Source: Tolypocladium sp. Sup5 PDA-1 (lineage: Eukaryota; Ascomycota; Sordariomycetes; Hypocreales; Ophiocordycipitaceae). From it: a stretch of DNA of 64,000 nt. The position numbers were made by a program, and so were the translations under genes. This document shows, piece by piece, positions 33,575-45,445 of the stretch; within the stretch, counting starts at the first letter, position 1; each line of letters begins with the position of its first letter. The notes under the pieces are model-generated. The model worked only from the letters and a program-made list of their open reading frames with translations. It did no database searches and had not been told where the DNA came from. The stretch is from positions 62,001 to 126,000 of the forward strand of contig JPHH03000031.1 of NCBI GenBank assembly GCA_000750105.3, in the 5' to 3' direction.

Positions 33575-35806
33575 ATGGCCAGCGCCGCCGAAACCGTCCC
33601 TGATGCCCGCTCGGCCACGCCAGGTACACCGTCACCGCAGGTCACCATCAACCGTCCTGAAGATGCGGCGTCGCCCGACGACCCCAGGCCAGGGTTCCCA
33701 ACCAGCGTGTAAGTGCATGCCTCGTACCGGACGGGCGTCAAGCTAAACATCAACGCGCGCCTACAGATCCGACCCTCCAGGTTTACAGAGCTTTGCCAGT
33801 CCCATGCGGCATCACAAGCGAACGCCCAGCGCTCATCGTGAGGTCAAGGTAAGTGTGCTCTGGCCATGACCGCAACGAGCGACGGAGGCTGACAAGGCTC
33901 CTCAACAGGAAACGCTGGATGCTCGCGTCGAGTTCACCAGCGATGAAGCCGACGGGAGGACGTATCATAGAATTAACCAGTACTTGATCATGGAAGAGAT
34001 TGGACGGGGCTCCTATGGCGCCGTCCACCTGGCCACTGATCATTTTGGCAAGGAATTCGTGAGCCCTCCGTGTACCCCCTTTGACCTTGCCTTTCTAACA
34101 TGTATTCGAAAGGCCGTCAAAGAGTTCTCCAAAGCTCGTCTAAGGAAGCGTGCTCAGTCTCATATCTTACGGCAAGGCCCCTATGGCTCGCCACGCCAGG
34201 TCCTCCCCAAAGCGAGCCGTGGCGGTGGACCCCTTACGCCGCAACTGAGCGGCCTGCGAGCTGGCGAAAAGAGCGATGCTCTCTTCCTAATAAGAGAAGA
34301 AATCGCCATCATGAAGAAGCTCAACCACCCAAACCTGGTCCAGCTCATCGAAGTCCTCGATGACCCCGAGGAAGACTCGCTCTACATGGTTTTGGAAATG
34401 TGCCAAAAGGGCGTCGTCATGAAGGTCGGACTGGACGAGGACGCAGATCCCTACAGCGACGAGTCCTGTCGCTACTGGTTTCGAGATCTGATACTGGGCA
34501 TCGAGTACCGTGAGTCGACGCTACCCAGACCAGCTACCTGTTCATGTGGCTCACAGTGACGATAGTGCATGCACAAGGCGTGATCCATCGCGACATCAAG
34601 CCAGACAATCTACTGCTATCAGACGATGAGGTCCTCAAGGTCGTCGACTTTGGCGTCTCGGAGATGTTTGAGAAGTCAGACGACATGAAGACAGCCAAGT
34701 CGGCAGGCTCCCCAGCTTTCCTGCCCCCAGAGTTGTGCGGCAAACACAGGGAGGTATCGGGCAAGGCCGCCGACATCTGGTCAATGGGCATCTCGCTCTT
34801 CTGCCTCAAGTACGGCAGGATCCCATTCAACCGGCCTGGCATATTGGAGATTTACGAAGCAATCAAGATGGAAGATCCCCGGGTCCCCTCCGACGAGGAC
34901 CCCGTGTTTGCTGATTTACTCGGTAAAATCCTGGACAAGGACCCGGACAAGCGGATTACGATGGCTGAGCTACGGGTGAGTTTGACCTTTCGGGAGACGA
35001 CTACATGGAAGCGTCGCTGATTCTTGCAGGAACATCCTTGGGTTACCAAAGGAGGCTCCGATCCGCTCCTCTCTGCCGAGGAAAACTGCTCGCACCTCGT
35101 CGAGCCGCCCAACGAGCTGGAACTCAACCGGGCGTTTACCCGGAAGATGAACCATCTTCTCTGTGTGATGAAGGCAATCCATCGATTCAAGTCACTGCTA
35201 GTCGACATACGTGCAAGGAATGGCGCGGCAGCAGATGGCTCCACGCCATCCTTGAGCGTCAGTGACTCGCAAGCAGACTTCAACCCGGCCGAGGAAAAGG
35301 CGAAGGCAGAGGTGATTGAGGCGCTCATCAGTCGGCGGCGCAACCTGCTCAGCCAGGAAGACGACGACGCCGACAAGGGCCACGCCCATGACGTGGGAGA
35401 TCTGGAGCCTCTGTTCCTGGGCATCGGCACCGGCGCAAGGGACGACTTTGCCATGGACGAAGCCACGCCGGACGTTGTAGCCGACTCGCCAACCGCAGTC
35501 GACTTCGACGTGTACGACCGTGCCTACGAGGATGCCGTCAATCGGCAGATGAAGGCGAGCAAGTCGGGCAAGCCTACCCTGTACCTGACCAAGTTTGTCA
35601 AGGAGACGGAGCACTTCAAGAAGCTCGAGAACCTAGTCGAGGGCACGGTGCTATCGCCGCCTGCCTTGAAGGCCGAGATCAAAGATTCCAAGCAACAGTT
35701 GCAGCAGCACCTACAAACCGCGTCTAGCGGGAAACTGGCGCACCTTGTTTCCAAAATTGGCATCTCAGACACACAGAGCCCCGAGACACGGCGACAGGGA
35801 GAGTGA
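33575..35806 (+). CDS. CaMKK/Sak1-type serine-threonine kinase, probable SNF1-activating kinase
   Basis: Six exons, 33575-33708, 33767-33848, 33909-34058, 34113-34509, 34566-34975 and 35030-35806, give 649 residues. The kinase domain starts near residue 97 (YLIMEEIGRGSYGAVHLA), with the ATP lysine in AVKEF (K125), a basic proline-rich insert between small-lobe elements (about 128-170, the RP insert of CaMKK kinases), catalytic HRDIKPDN (about 262-269), DFGVSE (283) and GSPAFLPPEL in the activation segment. CaMKK-type kinases of fungi (Sak1, Tos3, Elm1, Ssp1) phosphorylate the SNF1/AMPK activation loop. The C-terminal 250 residues are mostly disordered with a conserved-looking CSHLVEPPNELELNRAFTRKM segment. 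Which of the paralogues it corresponds to cannot be decided here. Confidence 0.88.
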
Positions 35807-37519
35807 GCACATCCGGCCGGTCGCGGTCGGACGACAACTTGCAGGGCACGAACCACAGCCATGGCGGTCTGCTCCGGGCCTGCCGACGGCGCGGTCTAGA
35901 ACGAAGGCAATGTCTTCAACGATCCAACCACCAGATTGAAGATGCGACATGGCCAACCGGGGGCGCACGGATCGGATGCTGCCGAGAAGTTGCCTTTGCC
36001 GTGCATTGAATTCAAATCGGAAACAAGAATAAGACACGGACAATGATGGGCGCTCACCGCTCCGGGTGCGAGCAGGACCTGTCATGGCAAGCTTGGGTGA
36101 TACCTTGCCTTGCATGATATTGGATCCCGCACGGTTAGGACCGTGTCTGACGGACGGGTTCGCGATTGCCTTGCGCGAGGCGTTCAGTATCGAGCCGGGC
36201 GATAACATGCCGACACATGTGCTTACATACAGGCAAGGGTCGTGTTTCTCACCGGCAATGCTCTTACGGCGCTGCCTGATGCAGCCAAGCATCCATGCAA
36301 CGGGAATCCCCTGCGACCGGGCCAACAAGGATCGCGTGCCGGCGCCGCCAAGAGCACGGGTTGGGGGGCTCGGGCCACGTGTGAGGCGCTGAGATGCAAA
36401 AGGATGATGCTTGCGAGGTGTTGAAGAGGCAAGGGCCTACAGGGGGCTCGCAGTCCGGCCTGGTTTGGCTGCGGTGAGACGGGGAGCTCGGGTTCCTGCG
36501 GTGAAATACCAGAGCAGCTTCCTGAGGCGGTCCTGGGTCCCAGGTTTGCTTTGATAGCAAGACGAGGGTCATTGTTGAGCCACTGAGGTTCGAGAGATGG
36601 AGCACGAGGGTTGGGCATAAGAGCATGTGCGAGATTTTGAGCAGCCGAGGCCGCCGAGAGAAGAGAGAACTGCGACCAGCCTAGAAGGACAAAGAGGCAA
36701 ATCTCAATACATACGAAGTATCCGTACTCCGTAGCAAGGCCAGCATTGAAGCGTGAGCGCATGCTTAAATCTTGCCCGGGATCCAGGAACGAGGTCGTTC
36801 CCGCGGCTAGCGTGTGAGTGGGCTCGAGCTGCTGGTTCCCACGATGGATGATTGTGGAGAGGCACGGTACGGACTACGGACTATTAGACGGACCCGTCAT
36901 ATTGAAGTCAATTCTAATAAAATGGCAGGCAGACAATTGGCCATTGCTAAGAGTGCCAGCAGACCCTGTACACGTCGGCGCCGTGATGTTTAATTTCAAA
37001 GACTTGTCGTTTTCTGGTAAACGCGTGCCCTGGTAGCAGTGAAAAAGGCATAAGCTCGCATTGTGGAATCATGCAAACCCACAAGGTCACGGCAAAATAG
37101 CATCCAATGCGTGTTGCCTCTGGCATGCCGCGGGTTGAGGCCAACGCCAGCGATGGATCGAGCCTATGAGATGGTTGACAGTTCATCGTCACAAATCCCC
37201 AGGCCTAGGTAGCGAGGAGGCACTAGAAACAGGTGGTGAGGAGACGGACAGCACCGGTGACCGAAGCAGCAGCAGCGCGAAGAAAGAAATGCCTCACTGA
37301 AAATGTGTACGAGTAGCCAGGTCTCACTCGCACCGAGATGGTGGCGCACACCTCGGGACATGGCCGGCTGGGCGTTGGAGGCCGTTGAGCGGCCAGCCAG
37401 CCCAGGGAAGCTCAGCTCGCCGCTGGCCTGTACGAGTATGTGCAGCCAGCTCGGCTTGAGAGGATACACACGGACTAGGCCTACATATGTACTGACTTGG
37501 ATGGATTCCATGCAGGCAA

Positions 37520-37562
37520 GCATGCATGCATGCGTGCGTGCGTGCGCGCGTGCGTGCATGCA
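37520..37562. repeat. 43 bp alternating purine-pyrimidine tract
   Basis: GCAT, GCGT and GC units alternate purine and pyrimidine without a break, a sequence type able to form Z-DNA. Confidence 0.85.
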
Positions 37563-38931
37563 GATGAAGCATGGGGCTGGTTGGGGTTTTGCATGGTGTA
37601 AGTGGCCTGGGGAAGGCCGGCGTGCAGACGCGCGTCTCTCCAGGGCCTGAAGGTGCCCTAAGCGGCAAACAGCACATGCATGTAGCTTCGTGAAGGGGCA
37701 GAGGCTTTTGGAGAGACACGGCGGGCATCCATGTGCAGCGCCTTGCATGCAGCGTGCTAACAGGCAGTGAGTGGCGGGCGGACCGTCACCACGCCATGTT
37801 GAAAGACGAGTCAGAGGTTATTAATCTTGCCGCTGCGGTAGGTTGGCGTGTTCAACCGCCGGGGCCAAGAGATGAGACGACTCAAGGGACGAGGTAGGGC
37901 TGTGCTTCTTTCAACACGGTTAGGTACCGAAAGGCCGAGCGCTTCACATACGTTCGAGTGCGCAGCTGCACAACTTACTGTACGTACTCGTAGGCCCGCG
38001 AGAGTCTCACCGTCTGCGCCAGAACGGGCTCCGGATGGACGTGGACTTTTGGAGGGCAGCGGGGATGGATTGGGGTCGAGACCTCGCCGACTGCGCTAGC
38101 GGAGTCTTGCCGAGGAATACGTTGGGTATTTATTTTACAGCAGCACCAGTCGGTTGCGGCTCGGTGAGTGAGCGCGTGGGTGAGTGATCATCAGCATTCG
38201 ACGTTGGTCACTGCTGGGACCGGCCCTGTTTGCCCGCGCACCATCTCCCGCAGACGGGCCGGCCAGTGCCGCCGGCGTCACGTCAGCGCCCAGGCGTGGT
38301 GACACGGCATGGACATGCCATCGTGGTCCTGAAGAGCAGGTCGGACCGGTGAGATGGCATCAGCAGCAGCAGCAGCGATGCGGCCGGACAGCCGCCAGAC
38401 GCACGCCGCACTCGCCTGTGCCTCGATGCAGTTAGGGAGAGTGATGAATCCATCTCCCCCACACTCCACTCGGACTGTCTGTCAACCTCGCCGACTGTCT
38501 CACCCGGCGGATGACGTCGCCGCATCCGCAGCCCCCCCCGGGGTCCCTTGGCCCTACGATACATACGGAGTACGTATGGAGTATCCGTGTGCCAATTTCC
38601 GGCGAATATGGGGTTCATTGCAGCCTCGGTTCAAAACGTTGGAGCGCAACAGCAAGGCGCAGCGGGTTTTGGAGGCTTTTTGTGCCACTTGTGTGCATCT
38701 CATGTCCCAGGCAGTGGTCCCAGGGCTCCGCCGTTTCTTACTGTCGGCTGCCCGCGCACAAACAGTCTCCGGCACGTAGGTACTTCGTACCGTATGGGCC
38801 ACTGCCTCAGCATCGCAATGCCAATTTACGAGTACGAGTACTCCGTACTGCCTGTGCCTTACATACGATCGGCGACTTGCTGCATTTGCATGTCTTCCCC
38901 GCCTCTCTTGTCTTGCCTCCCGCGACACAAA

Positions 38932-38947
38932 TACGAGTATACTCGTA
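38932..38947. repeat. 16 bp perfect palindrome of TACGAGTA half-sites
   Basis: TACGAGTATACTCGTA, two inverted words exactly abutting. Confidence 0.85.
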
Positions 38948-40136
38948 GGTCGAGACTTTCGGGGGCCTCGGCCGTGGCGGTGTAAGTCGGAGTCTGAGTT
39001 TCGAGCACAATCGACGACCGATTCAAGGACCGCGGGGAAGGTCAGAACCCAAAACCCAAAACCCGGGGTGTCTGAGTCGCACGTGGCCCGGCAGCCTTGA
39101 TTCGTTCCTTGTGCTGCTTCATTGTAGTTACTTTTGTCCCTGTGCCAAGTCTGCGGCGTCGCCGGCTGATGACTGCTGCCGCGCACCCGTCATGTACATA
39201 CGGACTACTGTACTTCGTACGGTGTTGGCATCTCCGTATCTAGCTTCAACTACCGGTGCGAGTCGAGTCGTCGGATTCGCTGCATCACATCCGTCCACGA
39301 CACCCACACCGGCCGCATGCCGAGCCCGATGTGGACGGGACACGATTAACTCCCCGTCTTGGCCCTCGTCGGCGGTCGCTGCGCCTGACGGCGACACCAG
39401 GCAGTGAAACAGGCCGCGGCCTCGTCCCTCCAACCCTGCCGTTTCCATTCCCGATCATGGCGTGGCCCTGGGGATCTTGGCTTACCGCCGCCGCCGCCGC
39501 CGCCGCCTCCGAGGGACGACCCTGGATGACGATTGCCATCCCTACGGGGCCGTGGCAGGTGCCGCCACTGCCTCTGCTCTGTTTTGCCCTATTCGGTGCC
39601 AGAGCATCACCGCTTCGTCATGGATGAGGTGCGGCTCAGCCCTCTTTTTTGCCCCCAAAGGGGTCCAGAGTCCAACGGGCAGAGGCAGCAAGCCGGGTCC
39701 GCGGCGCCCGTGCTCCGCCGCTGTGAAAACCCTCACCGGCGAGGTCAATAGGACATGTCGCGGGCGCGCGCTGGCCACTGCGCGACATTGTATGTGTACC
39801 TTGGCCCCGGGATCCGCAGCATCGTCTGCAGCGGAGGGCCCTGGGCACGGCACCCTGAACCCAATGGCATGGAACTGTCCACGTCGTCGTCGGTGCACTA
39901 AGCGGACGCAGACTGCTGCGTCTTGGACGTCGAGCCCTCGTACGCGCGCTGGCCGCAGCAGCACTAGAGCTGGAGGGTTGCTGTGCCTTCCATTATCCGT
40001 ACAGGCGCGGCAGAAGCGGCCACCTCAGGCAGGCCGAGAATCTGAGAAATAAAACAACGTCCAAGACAGCGCGGCACAAGTCTCGTTCCAGATCACGTTG
40101 CCAGTGCCCTTTGCCTCAGTTTGCTTGCCTGCTGCA

Positions 40137-40195
40137 GTCCTGCCGCCTTGCCGCTGCAATCCTGCCGCCTTGCCGCTGCCTTGCCGCTGCTCCTG
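40137..40195. repeat. CTGCCGCCTTGCCG repeat
   Basis: Imperfect tandem repetition of CTGCCGCCTTGCCGCTG-like units, about three copies. Confidence 0.7.
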
Positions 40196-41927
40196 CCATC
40201 ACTTATACCGGCGGCCTTGGCCTTGTCGCGTCGCCGTCACCGTCACCGGGTCACCTGCTGGTGTCACTGCAACCGCCTGTGACCGCCTGCGCAACGAGCC
40301 GAACCTTGGCATCAGGCGATTCCGAGGGTACAGCAGGTGCCAAGCGCCAGAGAGCCACAGCGCTATTCCCGCTGACCGCTCGACGCTGCGTCTCGCTATA
40401 ACGGTAAGGTAGGTACATCCACCACCCGGGCACCCATACATCCATCCATCCATTGTCCATCACCTCACCCATTCTCCTACCAGTCCTGCGGCGTGCGACA
40501 AACAGATACGCACCTTACGAGTACAGCGACGCTACGAGTAGGAGGGGAGCGGACTTCCATCCAATCTCCCCCCCTTCCCACGGCAGGGGGCCGACCAGCC
40601 GAGCGCGCGCGCACGAATTGCCCAGGTGCCCACCTGGGTGAGCTTGGTGGCCACCAGCAGCCGCCAGCAGCCCCAGGCCCCCAGCCCAGCCCGCCCAGCA
40701 CCGCAGCCACCACTGCCGCCGCACAGCACCCGCACAGCGCGCCCCAGTGGAGCGGAGGTCCCGGGCTATTAGCTGGCTACCTGCCCACGCCGTTGGCCCG
40801 CTGCCGAATCCGCCGTACCGCTGCAACTGAGCCGCAGCGGCCAGTACTTGCGCCGGCCTAGCCTTACACAAACTCATGCTCCCAGCGCGCAGCAGGCCGG
40901 TCCAGCAGCAGGCTCCACTCGACCCTACCTTTGACCTCTCGTCTCGACCCTTTCACCCTCTTCCACTCACTCACTAATAGGAAGAAATAATTCCTGCTTT
41001 TCTTCGGCTCATTTATTCCCTCGCCCGCCGCCCTCTCTGAGTCTCTGCCGGCCCTCCGCTCCCACCCACTCTCCTCCCCTCCTCCCTCCCGGCCTGGCTG
41101 GCTCGCCTCCTCCTCCCACTCCTCGGCTCGCCTCTCCTCTTCCTTTACCACATACCTATTTTCGCGACGCTTGTCGAATAGGAAAGAAACACGGCTGGCC
41201 AACCCTGCTCCTGCGGGAAAACCACAAACAAAACAAAAATCCGCCTGGCCCTGGGTCGATACTTCGGCGACCCGCCTGCCATTTTGTCGGCCCCTACAGC
41301 AGCCAAATACCCCTCCGCAGGGCCTCTGAGCCCGTAAAGGCCCTTTGGCGTCCTCCCACGCCACCGCTGCGAGCGCGCGCATACCACCATCCCTGTCGCC
41401 TCGTTTCGCCTCTGCCAGCTCCAGCGCAAATCAGTTCCTTTCCCCTCGCTGTTCCCCGCGCCGCTCGCGCACACAGACGTTCGCTGCAGCCCCTCCTGCT
41501 GGCCCGTCCGTCGTGTCGCTGCTGTTTCCGTGCGCCGCCTGTTCTGTGTACAGCACCACCACCACCAGCGCGCCAGCACCAACCCTGCCCTCAGCCCGAG
41601 ACTACTTTAGGTGGTAGGCGTTTGTCATCCGCAACCAGGCTCTGCTCGGCCGACGAACCTTCTCTCTCCTTCCTCCAGGCCGACGTCAACGACATTGACC
41701 TTTGTCCCGTCGCCGTCGCCGTCGTCGACTTCGACTTCGAGCTGCGACTCCTTTGTCGCGGTGAATCCGTCGCCCATCGCATTGACGACGACCAAGGCCT
41801 TCACATCCGCATAATACGCCTTTGCGCCCGCGCGCAAACCGCCCGCCCATTCGACCCGACTACCGCTTACGCACACGCCGCTACGTCAGTCCTGCACGCC
41901 CCCCACCGTTGAATCCCTCCCGCGAAG

Positions 41928-43505
41928 ATGCCTGCAGCCGCTGCCGACTCCAAGCCGCATTCCGCGCCGAGTTCGAAGCCCTCGTCGATCAAGTCGCACG
42001 ACAGCAAGAAGTCGCCTGGCCTGTCTCCCCATGATGCCGCAGTCGCCGCCGACGGGGCGTCTTCCATCGCCGGCAGCGACTCGTCGCACCTGAGACCCGT
42101 TGAGAAGTCGTCGGTCAAGGAGCGCTTGACGCGCATGTTCTCGAGCAAGGACATCCCCAAGAATGGTGGAAGCAGCAGCGGCGACCACACCCCCCGCCCC
42201 CGAGGCTCCTCTATGAACGGCGGCTCCTCGCCCACGCCGCGCAAGGACTCGTCTTCCGATAAAGCCAGCGACAAACCGCCGCCCAACCCTCCCAAGGCCC
42301 CCGCCGGCAAGGAACTGGCCCAGCGCTTCGTCGCCAACCCCGAGGCCCCAGGCGGCCACGAGCACTTCCTCAAGTCGAGCCGCCGGCAGGAGAAGCTGTC
42401 CGACATGTGGCGGAGCCTGCTCGGCAAGAAGCAGGAGGCTGCTCCCGAAAACGACTTGTCACTCGTCTCCAACTGGGTCGACTCGTTGCGCCAGGAAAAG
42501 GACGACGCCGCCCACGACAAGAAGGGCGGCCCCCACGCCTCGTCGACCCTGGTCGAGAAGTACGGCAAGTGTCAGGAGATCGTCGGCCGCGGTGCCTTTG
42601 GCATTGTTCGCATCTCCCACAAGAAGCTCGGTGGCAGTGGCGAGAAGCTGTTTGCCGTCAAGGAGTTCCGCAGGAGACCCGAGGAGACGGAAAAGAAGTA
42701 CAGCAAGCGCCTGACGGCCGAGTTCTGCATATCGTCGTCCCTCCGCCACCCCAACGTCATCCACACCCTCGACCTGCTCAAGGATTCCAAGGGCGACTAC
42801 TGTGAGGTCATGGAGTTCTGCGCCGGCGGCGATCTCTACACCCTCGTTCTCTCCAGCGGCAAGCTGGAGGTACAGGAGGCCGACTGCTTCTTCAAGCAGA
42901 TGATGCGTGGCGTCGAGTATCTCCACGAAATGGGCGTCGCCCACCGCGACCTCAAGCCCGAGAACCTCCTTCTCACCACTCGCGGTGCCATAAAGATTAC
43001 AGACTTTGGCAACGGAGAGTGCTTCAGGATGGCCTGGGAGACGGATGCTCACATGGTCTCCGGTCTCTGCGGCTCCGCCCCGTACATCTCCCCCGAGGAG
43101 TACACGGACAAGGAGTTTGACGCCCGCGCGGTCGACGTATGGGCCTGCGGCGTCATCTACATGGCCATGCGCACCGGCCGCCACCTTTGGCGCGTGGCCA
43201 AGAAGGACGATGATGAGTTCTACGCTCGTTACCTCGAGGGTCGCCGTGATGAGGAAGGCTACGGTCCCATTGAGTCTCTGCACCGGGTACGTTGCGGCTT
43301 GGGTTTCCCTCCTAACCCCGCTTCCAAACCATCTCGAGAACAACTATATGGACGTGAAACTAACGCACAATAGGCACGTTGCCGCAACGTCATCTACTCC
43401 GTGCTAGATCCTCACCCTACCCGCCGTCTCACGGCCGCCCAAGTGCTCAAGTCGGAATGGGTTCGCGAAATAAAACTGTGCAAGGCTGGTGAGGAGGGTC
43501 TCTAA
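41928..43505 (+). CDS. HAL4/SAT4-family serine-threonine kinase
   Basis: Exons 41928-43286 and 43374-43505 (87 bp intron) give 496 residues. A disordered Ser/Lys/Pro-rich N-terminus of about 205 residues precedes the kinase domain: VGRGAFGIVRIS (about 218-229), ATP lysine in AVKEF (K245), HRDLKPEN (339-346), DFGNGE (359-364) and GLCGSAPYISPEEY in the activation segment. The sequence FRRRPEETEKKYSKRLTAEF and the PYI.PEE form are typical of fungal HAL/NPR1-type kinases, which regulate potassium and other plasma-membrane transporters. The C-terminal exon completes the domain (PTRRLTAAQVLKSEWV). The substrate in this organism is not shown. Confidence 0.88.
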
Positions 43506-45445
43506 CCCACCGTCCGTCATGCTGCTGGCATGGCGGACTGCAACCTGATGGCGGACGCAAACAAGGGCGCGCCACGCATCTTGCAGACGACTCTTTTGCC
43601 TTACACCTGGCGGAGATGGGACCACGGGACCACGGCACACCAATCGAGTGTGTTTCTGACCGACGTAACGATTCGACGAACCTGATCAACGAACGCCTAT
43701 TTATCATCTTCTTCATCTTCTTCCCCCTCCTCTTTCTCATTCCCCTTTCTTACCGTCTTTTTTCTTGAGTTCTATACACTACTACCAAGCACCGGCGTTC
43801 TGGGGAGTACTGGACACGAGGCTATTTGGCTGCGCTCTGCTCGTAACGCCCACGCCCTATCCGTGTTCTTGGTTCGGCCTTGGCAGCAGGATAGATAAGG
43901 GCGCTTGAGAGCCTCGTACAAACAAGGACAGGCATTCTGGGAGTGGTTGTGGCGGGCTGGCTGCTTTCTTCACGATGCTCATTTTCATGCCCATGTTGAG
44001 GAATTCGGCTATGCAAGTAGGTCTTTGAGACCTCTTGGCCGGTTCATGATGGCTTGGATATTGTTTTTCAAGAGAAAAGAAGTCAGTATGGTTTCTGACA
44101 ATGGGCGGCAGATGTACACGAGCGTGTATCTTTGTCGTTGTTGGAGGATTGCCTCGAGTAGATTGGCCCGCTGCAGGAAGAAATCCATTCTCAATTTGTT
44201 CTTGCAGCTCTCCTTTGCACCGGAAATCCAAATGACGGAGCTGTACTCGAAGGGGACCCAGTGGAACTAAGGCTACTTCGCGATGGTTCTGCTGCGCGAA
44301 GAGAACTGCGGAATGAGACGAATGAGGCTGTACATATTTGCGAGGCGAGGAGGAACCACGAGACTGTACATAGCCACTAGACATGCACACCAGCAGTTCA
44401 TGTACGTGCTTGGTTTATTAATCGAGTGCCTGGCCTGCCCACCGTTTTGCAAGCTGGACGTCCAATGAAACGTGGCTTGCGCGCCTCCGTCTCGTCTGTT
44501 GTTTCGTGGTTAAAGAAGGGAGGGGTGCGAACAGACAATGGCTAGTGAAACGGCCTTGCGAGGTCAAAGCTACCTTTGCCTCGTAGTTGCATGGTTCCAG
44601 CTTCTCACTTTGCAATTCAATCAACATGACGCGGGTCGAAAACGCCGTTATCCTAGGCACCGTGGTAGAGTTGATCCAGCAGAGCATGTTGCCCGACACT
44701 GGAAGACGTGGCCAAGAGCTTCACCATCGCCATGGCATATAGTATACTGTAGCTTGGAGTAAAGGTGTATCCCATTCAACTCCCAACCGTAACTCCTGCG
44801 GAATAGCAATGCCCCCCCTCATGCTCCCCACCTCCCATATTTCCTTCATCCTGGTCCGCCCGCCTGAAATGCCCATCCATGCTCGAAACGTGCCCTCTCC
44901 TGGCACCTCGTAGGACTCCTTCCAACAACCAAGATACACAAATATGACGGTGATCCAGTCTCCAGTCCAGGTTAAGAAACGAGATAAGATTGGAAGGCAA
45001 AGGCAACATCGCGGCGTCGCATGCTCCCTTCGCAACAACGAATAGGCATGCCCGCAACGAGTTCTCCGCTCTGCTCCAACCCACCCGGTGCAAGAATGCA
45101 ATTAGAGACAAAAACCCAAAATACAATGGTAAATATGCGTCCTGCGGAGAGCCGCGGCGCCGTAGGTGCAGCCACATTAGTTCCCGGTGGGAACGCAACC
45201 TCAAAAGCTCCCTCCTCTTACTCCCCCCTGACCTCCAGATCCATTTGTCCCGAATTAAGGCAGTCGCCCGGAGACGCGCGTGTGCACGCAAATAAGTATT
45301 AAACAAGAATAAATGAGGCCACCAGCAACGTCAGGCAGTCTCGCATCAGTGCAGTATAGCTTATATGTCGGCAAGAGTGTTCGATCGTTCAACGTGTAGC
45401 ATGATTCCACCATGTCCCATTTCAGGTACTCTTAGGCGCTTCCTC
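43506..45445. other. convergent 1.9 kb region, no supported gene
   Basis: Contains 3' regions of the HAL-type kinase and of the minus-strand hypothetical gene. A 38-codon frame at 44626-44742 starting MTRVENAVILGTVVELIQQ has protein-like composition but no known match and no convincing exon beside it. Frames at 43857-44390 (minus) and 43905-44270 (plus) mirror each other and have no domain. Confidence 0.4.

Larger units (their letters stand above)
35807..41927. other. 6.1 kb gene-free region before the HAL-type kinase
   Basis: I find no exon with domain support. It carries a 43 bp alternating purine-pyrimidine tract (37520-37562), the words TACGAGTA (37308, 37431, 37985 reverse, 38827, 38833, 38932, 40516, 40533), TACGGACTA (36868, 36875, 39199), TACTCCGTA (36725, 38564, 38839) and a CTGCCGCCTTGCCG repeat near 40137-40195. 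From about 41.0 kb it is pyrimidine-rich and may be the leader of the downstream kinase. Many 60-200 codon frames overlap on opposite strands and look like chance products of high GC. Confidence 0.5.

Noticed and set aside
39048..39066. AACCCAAAACCC run resembling a telomere-like repeat
   Set aside because: Only two to three units, not TTAGGG, and a similar short run at 11821 is likewise isolated. Simple-sequence noise.
43857..44390. 177-codon minus-strand frame and its plus-strand mirror at 43905-44270
   Set aside because: Two long frames on opposite strands with no domain, in the 3' region of the HAL-type kinase; chance frames are the simpler explanation.
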